A model generated the notes under the pieces. The model had not been told where the DNA came from. It made no database searches and was given only the letters and a program-made list of their open reading frames with translations. From Acidisoma sp035492295 (GTDB taxonomy: Bacteria > Pseudomonadota > Alphaproteobacteria > Acetobacterales > Acetobacteraceae), in the NCBI RefSeq assembly GCF_035492295.1, contig NZ_DATJJK010000112.1:1-14840 (forward strand): 14,840 nt of DNA, in the 5' to 3' direction. The position numbers and the translations under genes were made by a program. Below are positions 6,470 through 12,966 of this stretch, one piece after another (position 1 is the first letter of the stretch; each line of letters opens with the position of its first letter).

Positions 6470-8080
6470 ATGCAACTGACCGGACCACGCCCGAGCCGGC
6501 CGCGCCTCAGTCGGCCGCGCCTGAGCCGGCCGCGCCTCAGCCGGCCGCGCCTGAGCCGGCCGCGCCTGCCGTCCTTCGCGCAGCTGCGGGACAGCCCGCT
6601 GCTGCGCTCGGCCGGGCTGCGCTTCGCCGCCCTCTACGCGATCATCTTCGGCCTCAGCGCCGTGGCACTCGCAATCTTCCTGTGGTGGGCAACGGCGGGA
6701 CTGCTCAACCGGCAGGTGGAAGCGGCGATCAATGCCGATGCGCAAGGATTGGGTGAACGCTACCAGGAAGGCGGCATCCCGGCGCTGATCCTGACAATCC
6801 AGGATCGTCTTTCCCAGAATGTGGACGAGAACGCGATCTATCTTCTGTCGGACGGCGATCTGCATCCGATCGCCGGCAATCTGGCGGCATGGCCGAAGCA
6901 GGTTTCCGGTTCCGATTCCTGGTTCGAGCTGACGGTCCAGCGGGGCGACCATCAGGCGCTCGCTCGCATGCGGCGCTACGACCTGCCGGGCGGCTTCCAT
7001 CTGCTCATTGGTCGTGACGTCGGCTCGCGGGCGAAACTGCGGTCGCTGCTGACCGCGGGGCTGCTCTGGGCGGTGCTGGTCATGGTCGTGCTCGGCATCG
7101 CCGGAGCGATCGCAATCCAGAGCCTGTTCCGCCGCAGCCTCGCCGATGTTTCGGCAACGGCGAATGCGATCTCGCGCGGGGATCTCTCAAATCGCGTGCG
7201 CATCTCTGGCCGTGGCGACGAGTTCGACCGGCTGGCCGAGACCATCAATGACATGCTGGACCGCATCGCCCGGCTGATGGACGGCGTGCGGCAGGTTTCG
7301 AACGCCATCGCCCATGACCTGCGTACCCCGATCACCCGCGCCCGCGCCCGGCTTGAGGATGCGGCGCTGCATGCACGCGATGCGAGCGACCTGCATGCAG
7401 CGGTTGAGCGCGCGACCTCGGATCTGGACGGCATCGTTTCCATATTCCAGGGCCTGCTGCGCATCGCCGAGATCGAGGCCGGCGCCCGGCGCTCGGCCTT
7501 TGCCGCGATCGATCTCTACGAGTTGCTGGCCGACATGCACGAGCTTTACGGCGCGGCGGCGGAAGAGCAGGGGCAGCAGATCGACCTGCTGGCCAAGCCG
7601 CCTTTGCCGATCTTCGGAGACCGCGACCTCCTGCAGCAGGCGGTCGCCAACCTGCTCGAGAATGCGCTTAAATTCTCACCGCCTGGCAAGCCCATTCTGC
7701 TGGGCGCCCGCAGGCTTGGAGACCGGATCGAGATCGTGGTGGCCGATTCCGGGCCAGGCATTCCACCCGAGGACCGCGCCCGGGTGACCGAGCGTTTCTA
7801 TCGCGGCGAGAGTGCGCGCAGCACGCCGGGATCGGGCCTCGGCCTCTCCCTCGTGCAGGCGGTCGTGCAGCTGCATGGCGGCGTGCTGCAACTCGAGGAC
7901 AATCATCCAGGCGTGCGGGCGGTGCTTTCCCTGCCGGCCGAGTTCAGCGTGAGCCGCCGGCTTGCGAAAACCGAACGCCTCGCGGCGACCGCACCCAAGC
8001 CACCCGCGCCGCAACCGGGACCGTCCCCAGCCGCGCCAGTTGAGATGACGACCGCCCCGGAGACATCCAAGGATGCGTGA
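6470..8080 (+). CDS. Membrane sensor histidine kinase
   Basis: This 536-residue kinase is the partner of the response regulator just upstream. In order it has a basic repeat region SRPRL x5 (9-33), TM1 (about 52-78), a periplasmic sensor of about 110 residues, TM2 (about 193-219), HAMP (220-272), a HisKA dimer with the acceptor H282 in AIAHDLRTPITRARA, and a HATPase domain. The HATPase shows the N-box NLLENALKFS (394-403), G1 ADSGPGIP (425-432), F-box ERFYRG (441-446) and G2 GSGLGLSLV (454-462). A Pro/Ala-rich tail (508-536) follows. All catalytic boxes are intact. The ATG at 6470 has no clear Shine-Dalgarno, so translation may depend on read-over from the regulator gene. The frame is open upstream into the regulator, but no better start is visible. 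The signal it senses is unknown. Confidence 0.92.
   Translation: MQLTGPRPSRPRLSRPRLSRPRLSRPRLSRPRLPSFAQLRDSPLLRSAGLRFAALYAIIFGLSAVALAIFLWWATAGLLNRQVEAAINADAQGLGERYQEGGIPALILTIQDRLSQNVDENAIYLLSDGDLHPIAGNLAAWPKQVSGSDSWFELTVQRGDHQALARMRRYDLPGGFHLLIGRDVGSRAKLRSLLTAGLLWAVLVMVVLGIAGAIAIQSLFRRSLADVSATANAISRGDLSNRVRISGRGDEFDRLAETINDMLDRIARLMDGVRQVSNAIAHDLRTPITRARARLEDAALHARDASDLHAAVERATSDLDGIVSIFQGLLRIAEIEAGARRSAFAAIDLYELLADMHELYGAAAEEQGQQIDLLAKPPLPIFGDRDLLQQAVANLLENALKFSPPGKPILLGARRLGDRIEIVVADSGPGIPPEDRARVTERFYRGESARSTPGSGLGLSLVQAVVQLHGGVLQLEDNHPGVRAVLSLPAEFSVSRRLAKTERLAATAPKPPAPQPGPSPAAPVEMTTAPETSKDA
6494..6568 (+). repeat. Five tandem 15-bp repeats inside the kinase gene (SRPRL x5)
   Basis: The unit AGCCGGCCGCGCCTS (last base C or G, alternating between copies) is repeated five times without gaps and encodes Ser-Arg-Pro-Arg-Leu five times. 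The only other variation is AGT for AGC in copy 2. Because the unit is a multiple of three, gain or loss of a copy would keep the frame and change only the length of the positively charged segment before TM1. Read one frame over, the same DNA would give a PAAPEPAAPQ repeat, but that frame is not a gene. Confidence 0.93.
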
Positions 8081-8162
8081 GCCCGCGCAGGCCCTGGTCT
8101 AAGTTGGCAGCCATGGTCTAGATCCCGTAACCCCGAATCGGAACAGGGGGAGGGAGAACACC

Positions 8163-9524
8163 ATGAACGCTGCCGCCATCGCCGCTCGGTTGGATGTTTT
8201 GCCGGGGAGCCGTCGCATCTGGACCCTGGTGGTGCTGCTCTCCCTCGGCGGGTGTTTCGAGTATTTCGACCTCTTTCTGACCGGCTATGTCGCTCCGGGC
8301 CTCGTCCGCAGCCATCTTTTTACGGCGACGACTGCCGGATTCTTCGGCAACGATGGCATCGCGAGCTTCGTCGCGGCCTTTTTCATCGGGCTTTTCATCG
8401 GCACGATTCTATTCGGCTTCGTCGCTGACCGGTTCGGGCGGCGCATGATCTTCACCGCCTCCCTCGTATGCTACAGCCTCTGCACGCTGGTCATGGCCTT
8501 TCAGCATTCGGCCGGGGCAATCAATCTCTGGCGGCTGCTTGCGGGGATCGGCATCGGCGTCGAACTGGTGACGATTGATACCTACATTTCCGAGCTGATG
8601 CCGAAGGCCCTGCGCGGGCGCGCCTTCGTGGTCAATGCGGCGATCCAATTCAGCATCCTGCCGGTGGCGGCGGCGCTTGCCTGGTGGCTGGTGCCGCAGG
8701 CGCCGTTCGGTGTCGATGGTTGGCGTTGGCTCGTCATCATCGGAGCGCTGGGCGCCGTCGCCGTCTGGTTCATCCGCAGGAGGTTGCCGGAAAGCCCGCG
8801 CTGGCTCGCATCCCACGGACGCGTGGCGGAGGCCGACCGCATCGTCTCCTGGCTCGAGGGCGGAGCGGTCCACGCCCAGACGTCGCCGGCAGTGGTTGAG
8901 GAACTACCCGCCGCGCGCGGCCGCTTGCGGGAAATCTGGCAGCCCGCCTATCGCGGCCGCACGATCATGCTGATCCTGTTCAACGTGTTCCAGGCCGTCG
9001 GCTACTACGGTTTCGCGAATTGGGTGCCGACGCTGCTGATCAAGCACGGCATCACCGTCACGCACAGCCTCGAATATACCTTCGTCATCGCGATCGCCGC
9101 GCCCTTCGCGCCACTGCTCTTCTATCGCCTGGCGGATGCCGTGGAGCGCAAATGGCTTGTCATGGTGAGTGCGGCGGCGGTCGCCATCTTCGGTCTCGGC
9201 TTTGGGATGGTGCGGAGCCCGGCCGCGGTGATCGTCCTCGGCGTGTTGGTGACGATGGCGAACAACGTCCTCTCCTTTGCCTTCCACAGCTATCAGGCCG
9301 AGCTGTATCCGACGCGCATTCGGGCGGTCGCGGTGGGTTTCGTCTATTCCTGGAGCCGGCTCTCCGTCGTCTTCATGGCTTTCGTCATCGCCTTCACCCT
9401 TCGCGACTTCGGCGTGCCCGGGGTCTTCGTGCTGATCGCGGGCAGCATGGTGGTGGTGATTGCTTCGACCGGCCTGCTGGGGCCGAAAACGCGAGGCCGC
9501 TCACTGGAGGAAATCGCGGGCTGA
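8163..9524 (+). CDS. MFS transporter (sugar/metabolite:H+ symporter type)
   Basis: This 453-residue inner-membrane secondary transporter has about 12 helices. TM1 carries the acidic FEYFDLFLTG (32-41). The loop 2-3 signature GFVADRFGRR (85-94) is MFS motif A. The end of the N-half has RRLPESPRWLASHGR (206-220), the PESPRWL hallmark of sugar/organic-acid porters. The C-half has ELYPTRIRAVAVGF (380-393), and the end GPKTRGRSLEEIAG resembles the sugar-porter tail. The substrate cannot be told from sequence; TM1 and the overall style are also seen in aromatic-acid and niacin transporters. A strong GGGAGGGAG precedes the ATG. The gene follows the kinase by 82 bases on the same strand and may share its transcript, but no functional link is evident. 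A strong terminator ends it. Confidence 0.88.
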   Translation: MNAAAIAARLDVLPGSRRIWTLVVLLSLGGCFEYFDLFLTGYVAPGLVRSHLFTATTAGFFGNDGIASFVAAFFIGLFIGTILFGFVADRFGRRMIFTASLVCYSLCTLVMAFQHSAGAINLWRLLAGIGIGVELVTIDTYISELMPKALRGRAFVVNAAIQFSILPVAAALAWWLVPQAPFGVDGWRWLVIIGALGAVAVWFIRRRLPESPRWLASHGRVAEADRIVSWLEGGAVHAQTSPAVVEELPAARGRLREIWQPAYRGRTIMLILFNVFQAVGYYGFANWVPTLLIKHGITVTHSLEYTFVIAIAAPFAPLLFYRLADAVERKWLVMVSAAAVAIFGLGFGMVRSPAAVIVLGVLVTMANNVLSFAFHSYQAELYPTRIRAVAVGFVYSWSRLSVVFMAFVIAFTLRDFGVPGVFVLIAGSMVVVIASTGLLGPKTRGRSLEEIAG

Positions 9525-9548
9525 GGCCGGCCCATCCAGCCGCGATGC

Positions 9549-9585
9549 AAAAGGAGAAGATGCCAGCGGCATCTTCTCCTTTTTT
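9549..9585 (+). terminator. Intrinsic terminator after the MFS gene
   Basis: A perfect 16-bp stem (9549-9564 with 9568-9583) is closed by the three-base loop AGC and ends in a run of six T (9580-9585). It lies 24 bases beyond the MFS stop. On the opposite strand it would end in TTTTGC, so it may also stop leftward transcripts. Confidence 0.93.
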
Positions 9586-9614
9586 AGCGCGTGAGCGCGG
9601 ATCAGATGGCTACG

Positions 9615-9648
9615 CAAACGAAAAGGGCGCCCCTTGCGGGGCGCCCTC
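9615..9648 (-). terminator. Intrinsic terminator of the OmpA-family gene
   Basis: A perfect 10-bp stem (9624-9633 with 9638-9647, AGGGCGCCCC/GGGGCGCCCT) encloses the loop TTGC. On the minus strand it is followed by TTTTCGTTT. It lies about 30 bases past the OmpA-family stop codon and faces the MFS terminator about 40 bases away. Confidence 0.88.
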
Positions 9649-9677
9649 CACCACTCGGTAATTCCCGTAAGGGAAGA

Positions 9678-10757
9678 TTACTTGATGATGATTTCGACGC
9701 GGCGGTTCTGAGGCTCGCGAACGCCCGGGCCGGTCGGAACCAGCAGGTGGGTTTCGCCATAGCCCGCGATGGAGATCGCGGAAGCCGGAACGCCATCGGC
9801 GATCAGCTGAGCCTGGACGCTCTTCGCGCGGCGGATGGACAGACCCATGTTGTAGGACGGCGAACCGGACGTATCCGTGTAGCCGTTGACCTGGATCTGC
9901 GTGTACTGCACGTGCGTGGAGTTCGAGGCCGCCTCGGCAATGATCTCCTTGGCGCGCGGCGTCAGGTTGTACTTATCCCAGTCGAAGAAGACGAGGTAGG
10001 TACGGGCCGGAGCCGGGGCCGGAGCCACGACCGGAGCAGGCGGCGGCGGCGGCGGGGACGGGGTGTTGAAGGCATAACGCAGGCCGATCATAACGGTCTG
10101 GTTGACAGCCGGGCCCATCTCGAAGGTCGCCGGCGTGCCCATGTAGCTGCCGTTGAACTTCTCCTTGGCGGTCTGGCCGATATACTCATACTGAGCAGTG
10201 ATCGAGAGACCGGGAGCCGGCGGGATCGGAACCGAGAAACCGGCGATGCCCTGGTAGGCGAAGCTGCCAGCGGTATCGCTGATGCTGGTCACGCCCGCTT
10301 CGGTGATCGACGAGCTCGGCATGCCCGTCCACAGGTAGCCGACGCCAGCGCCGACATACGGGTAGAAGTAGGGCAGGCCAACATCGATGTCGTACAGGGC
10401 GTTGACGAAGCCACCGTACTTCTGAGTGTAGCCGTGGAAGTCGTATTTCGGCGCGATATAGCCGGGCTTCAGCTGCTTGTCCGTCGCGCGAAGGTAGACA
10501 CCTTCGACTTCGAAGCGCAGGCCGTTGCCGAGGCCGTAACCAACGCTGGCCTCACCCGAGAAACCGCCCTTGTAGAAAGCGCGGCTGCCGCCGAGGCCGC
10601 CCGGGGCCTCCGTCATCTTCTGGGTCGCCTGATAGTCATAGCCGGCGCCAGCGCCGACATAGAGACCAGTGATCGGCTGAGCCTTCGCTACCGTGGAAAG
10701 GGCGAAAGCCGGGACCGCCAACACAGTCGCCGCCATAAGCGCGCTGCGGAGCTTCAT
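9678..10757 (-). CDS. OmpA-family outer-membrane protein (beta-barrel plus peptidoglycan-binding domain)
   Basis: This 359-residue envelope protein has a signal peptide (1-26, ending AKA before QPITGLYVG) and an OmpA/Opa-like beta-barrel (about 28-231) rich in alternating aromatic and Gly residues, ending in MIGLRYAF. A Pro/Ala linker (233-251) joins it to a C-terminal OmpA-like domain (253-359). That domain holds VNGYTDTSGSPSYNMGLSIR with the Asp and Arg that grip diaminopimelate in E. coli OmpA (here D295 and R309), and the final NRRVEI. The protein would tie the outer membrane to the cell wall. The ATG at 10757 is set by a good GAGGAG 7 bases upstream and by the signal peptide; the frame is open to 10910 without family similarity. 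It has its own terminator and a long upstream region, as expected of an abundant single-gene transcript. Confidence 0.93.
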   Translation of the reverse strand: MKLRSALMAATVLAVPAFALSTVAKAQPITGLYVGAGAGYDYQATQKMTEAPGGLGGSRAFYKGGFSGEASVGYGLGNGLRFEVEGVYLRATDKQLKPGYIAPKYDFHGYTQKYGGFVNALYDIDVGLPYFYPYVGAGVGYLWTGMPSSSITEAGVTSISDTAGSFAYQGIAGFSVPIPPAPGLSITAQYEYIGQTAKEKFNGSYMGTPATFEMGPAVNQTVMIGLRYAFNTPSPPPPPPAPVVAPAPAPARTYLVFFDWDKYNLTPRAKEIIAEAASNSTHVQYTQIQVNGYTDTSGSPSYNMGLSIRRAKSVQAQLIADGVPASAISIAGYGETHLLVPTGPGVREPQNRRVEIIIK

Positions 10758-11053
10758 TCTAATTCTCCTCTTTGACCGACGCATACCATTCAGCCCGGGC
10801 GGTCGCGCGGAGGCGTTGCCTGCTGTTCGGTGCATCAAATCTAGCATCTTCTCCAAGCTTTCCCAGCCTTTTCGCTGCGTTTCCGACACACAGTGATAAA
10901 AAAGACACAATGCGGCGTCTTAAGCGAAAAACCGGGCGAATCCTAATGAATTCGCTGCTTTTTAAACACTCTGCGCGCGACGGCGGAAGCGCCCGCGTGA
11001 ACGCACTGCAATTCGTCTGAAACACTAACGCGTGAAGAAAGAGCCGGGAGAGC
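10758..11053. other. Non-coding region upstream of the OmpA-family gene
   Basis: These 296 bases lie between the OmpA-family start and the DUF2155 stop. The part from about 10890 to 10975 is clearly more AT-rich than its neighbours and probably holds the OmpA-family promoter (minus strand) and a leader. I find no convincing -35/-10 pair, terminator, RNA gene or short coding frame with a ribosome-binding site. Confidence 0.5.
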
Positions 11054-11638
11054 TCAATTGCAGCCGGTGACCGAGATATCGGTCGTGGCATCGGAGACTC
11101 CGGAGAGCGCAGGCTCGGCCTGGAAAATCCACCCGCGGAACTCCGGCGGCGAACCGGAGGGGGCGTGGGAATCCGTCACCTGCACAAAGATGGCCGCATC
11201 GGGTGGCAGGTTCGGCGGCCGAATCCAGCAGGCGAGAACCGTAATGGTCAGGAAACGGATCTGGAAGGGCGTGCCGACGGTCGCCGTCATCTTCCGCGCA
11301 CTGCCATAGATCTTGTCGAGCAGGATCAGATCGGCATGGTTCTTCTGAACCCAGTCTGAGGAAGCGGGGGTGCCGGGATTGCTGGTGCCGGGCGGCGGTT
11401 CGGGCGCCGGCGGGGTCTGGCTGGAATCCTGGCCTTCCTTCTGACCCGTCATCGCTGCGCCATCACCCAGGACCTTGCTCTCGCTGGTGTTGGGCGGAGG
11501 CGCAAGCGGCGTTCCCTGGATCGTCGACCCGCCGGTGTCCTGTGACTGCGCATAGGCGGCCGGACACAGCGGCAGCACCACGGCGGCGCAGAGAAGAAGG
11601 CCGGCGCCGGTCGCGCCGATCAGGCTCGGCTTGCGCAT
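11054..11638 (-). CDS. Secreted DUF2155-domain protein
   Basis: This 194-residue protein has a signal peptide (about 1-30, ending AYA before QSQD), a Pro/Ser/Gly-rich spacer (about 31-95), and a C-terminal DUF2155 domain (96-193). Family landmarks are WVQKNHADLILLDKIYG (96-112), VGTPFQI...ITVLACWIRPP (121-142), and PEFRGWIFQAEPALSG (165-180), ending TGCN. C137 and C193 could form a periplasmic disulfide. DUF2155 is common in alphaproteobacteria and has no assigned function that I know of. The ATG at 11638 lies 5 bases after the stop of the 84-residue gene, with AGGAC 11 bases upstream. It is the last gene of the NDUFA12-mlaD operon; no clear terminator follows. Confidence 0.85.
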   Translation of the reverse strand: MRKPSLIGATGAGLLLCAAVVLPLCPAAYAQSQDTGGSTIQGTPLAPPPNTSESKVLGDGAAMTGQKEGQDSSQTPPAPEPPPGTSNPGTPASSDWVQKNHADLILLDKIYGSARKMTATVGTPFQIRFLTITVLACWIRPPNLPPDAAIFVQVTDSHAPSGSPPEFRGWIFQAEPALSGVSDATTDISVTGCN

Positions 11639-11643
11639 CGTCG

Positions 11644-11898
11644 TCACGCGTCCTGTCTGCGACCGGCCCGGGGATCGCGCAGGGCGTCGACCATGGCATG
11701 GAGCAGTTGGCGCATCGCCGCCTCGTCCACCCCCATGAGCACGGCGTCCTCGAAACAGTCGCGCAGCGCTTGGGTCACTTCCGCATGGTTTTCGCGCAGT
11801 GTGCGCAGCTTCTCGCGGCAATCGATGCGGTTGCCGTCGGCGCCCGGCCAGAGATCGGCATCGGGATCGGCCCGATCCGGGCCGCTGTCCGGGGTCAT
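11644..11898 (-). CDS. Small hypothetical protein, 84 residues
   Basis: I do not recognise this family. The start ATG overlaps the mlaD stop by four bases (ATGA) and the gene ends 5 bases before DUF2155, so it is very probably translated as part of the operon. The N-terminus (1-25) is acidic and Pro/Asp-rich. Residues 28-73 look mostly alpha-helical and amphipathic (EKLRTLRENHAEVTQALRDC and AAMRQLLHAMVDALRD), and a basic end, RAGRRQDA, follows. No signal peptide or membrane helix is visible, so it should be cytoplasmic. It has two cysteines (27 and 48). The plus-strand frames here have no plausible start signals or family features. Confidence 0.7.
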   Translation of the reverse strand: MTPDSGPDRADPDADLWPGADGNRIDCREKLRTLRENHAEVTQALRDCFEDAVLMGVDEAAMRQLLHAMVDALRDPRAGRRQDA

Positions 11899-12416
11899 TG
11901 CAAACCACCCTGGCTCTGGCTGGAGCCGGAGCCGGACTTGCCGTCGTCCCCCTTTTTCAGGGAGGAGACGAGATCGGTCACGCTGAAGATGAATTTGCCG
12001 AGCAGGTCTTCGAGGCTGACCGAGCCCTGGGTGACGGTGATGCGGCCGCCGGGCGGGATCATCTTGTCCGAGCCACCGGGGACGACGGCGAGATACTTGC
12101 CGCCGAGCAGGCTCTGGCTCGCGATTGCGGCGCTGCTGTCGGTCGGCAGTGCGATATCCTTCGCGACCGTGAAATCGACGGTCGCCAGATAGGTCTTGGG
12201 GTCGATCGAGGTTTCGGTGACGGTGCCGATCTTGACCCCGGCCATGCGCACATCCGATCCCACCGAAAGACCGTCGATCCGGTCGAATTCAGCGCTGAAT
12301 TGGTAGCCGGGAACGTCCGCGGTACCCGAGGTTGCGAGAGCATAGGCCAGGAAGGCCGCAGCCACGATCAGAACGACGAGACCCGCCAGAATCTCGGCGC
12401 CGTTGCGCCGTACCAC
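11895..12416 (-). CDS. mlaD: MlaD-type MCE-domain protein
   Basis: This 173-residue inner-membrane-anchored periplasmic protein is the lipid-binding MCE subunit of the Mla phospholipid transport system. It has a short cytoplasmic N-terminus (VRRNGAEI), one helix (about 9-30), and one MCE domain (about 38-116) with EFDRIDGLSVGSDVRMAGVK and IASQSLLGGKYLAVVPGG. A helical segment (134-155) and a Gly/Ser tail follow. The GTG at 12416 is chosen because GGGAGA lies 6 bases upstream and the MlaD N-terminus aligns from there; the frame also opens at a TTG at 12437 inside the upstream gene. It begins 2 bases after that gene's stop and overlaps the 84-residue gene by ATGA. The other usual partners, MlaE and MlaF, are not in the window. 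Confidence 0.9.
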   Translation of the reverse strand: MVRRNGAEILAGLVVLIVAAAFLAYALATSGTADVPGYQFSAEFDRIDGLSVGSDVRMAGVKIGTVTETSIDPKTYLATVDFTVAKDIALPTDSSAAIASQSLLGGKYLAVVPGGSDKMIPPGGRITVTQGSVSLEDLLGKFIFSVTDLVSSLKKGDDGKSGSGSSQSQGGLQ

Positions 12417-12418
12417 GC

Positions 12419-12790
12419 TTATTCTCCCGGCGACCAAGCGTCGTAATCACCGGTTGCCCGATGTCTGCGGCCGCCTCTGTAGTCATGTCCGGGTGGCCGG
12501 TAGCTGTAGGGCGTGCCGGTGCGGTTCGGCAGATGCGGCTTCATCCAGGGCAGGCGGGTCTTTTCCGAAATCGGCGCGTCGGTCGTGTAGTGCAGCCAGG
12601 CATGCCATTCAGGCGGGATGGTGGAGGCCTCGATGGGCCCGGCATAAATGACCCAACGGCGTGTCCGCCGGCCAGCCACCACGGACTTCTCCTCGAAGTA
12701 GCGGTTGCCGAAGCCATCCTTGCCCACCCCGCGTCCGCGCAGGCGCGTGAAGAGGGAAGTGCCGATATAGCCGATCTTCGCGAGTTTCAT
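12419..12790 (-). CDS. NDUFA12 (B17.2)-family NADH:ubiquinone oxidoreductase subunit
   Basis: This 123-residue accessory subunit of respiratory complex I is found in alphaproteobacteria and mitochondria and sits on the peripheral arm. Landmarks are IGTSLFTRLRGRGVGKDGFG followed by NRYFEE, then RRWVIYAGPIEASTIPPEWH and AWLHYTTDAP, PHLPNRTGTPYSYRPPG, and the end DYDAWSPGE. The ATG at 12790 matches the family start and has AGGAGG, though only 3 bases away. An in-frame ATG at 12826 with GGAGC 8 bases upstream would add 12 residues (MDQRAAIAYRRA) and cannot be excluded. It is the first gene of the operon running into mlaD and is divergent from the NrdJ-like gene. Confidence 0.92.
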   Translation of the reverse strand: MKLAKIGYIGTSLFTRLRGRGVGKDGFGNRYFEEKSVVAGRRTRRWVIYAGPIEASTIPPEWHAWLHYTTDAPISEKTRLPWMKPHLPNRTGTPYSYRPPGHDYRGGRRHRATGDYDAWSPGE

Positions 12791-12966
12791 GGCCCTCCTA
12801 TAAGCGATGGCAGCGCGCTGGTCCATCGGGCTTGCTCCGTCTGTCTGCCATCACCGGTCTGCGTCGGCGGAAACCTGTGCATAACTCTAGGAGTTGTGTG
12901 CGAATGCCTTGCCTTACCGCTAGATGATGCTTTCGCAGGCTAGCGGGATGCGATAGCCTGAAGGGC

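Noticed and set aside
4497..6488. 663-residue minus-strand open frame over the HtrA-like and regulator genes
   Set aside because: Its composition (His, Arg, Asp, Gly) and exact overlap with conserved plus-strand genes mark it as an antisense shadow caused by high GC at third codon positions.
6494..6568. Tandem repeat considered as a CRISPR array or mobile repeat
   Set aside because: Units are 15 bp with no spacers, lie in frame inside a kinase gene and encode SRPRL.
10880..10975. Possible sigma-70 promoter for the OmpA-family gene in the AT-rich stretch
   Set aside because: Several weak -35/-10 combinations can be drawn, but none has both good hexamers and 16-18 base spacing.
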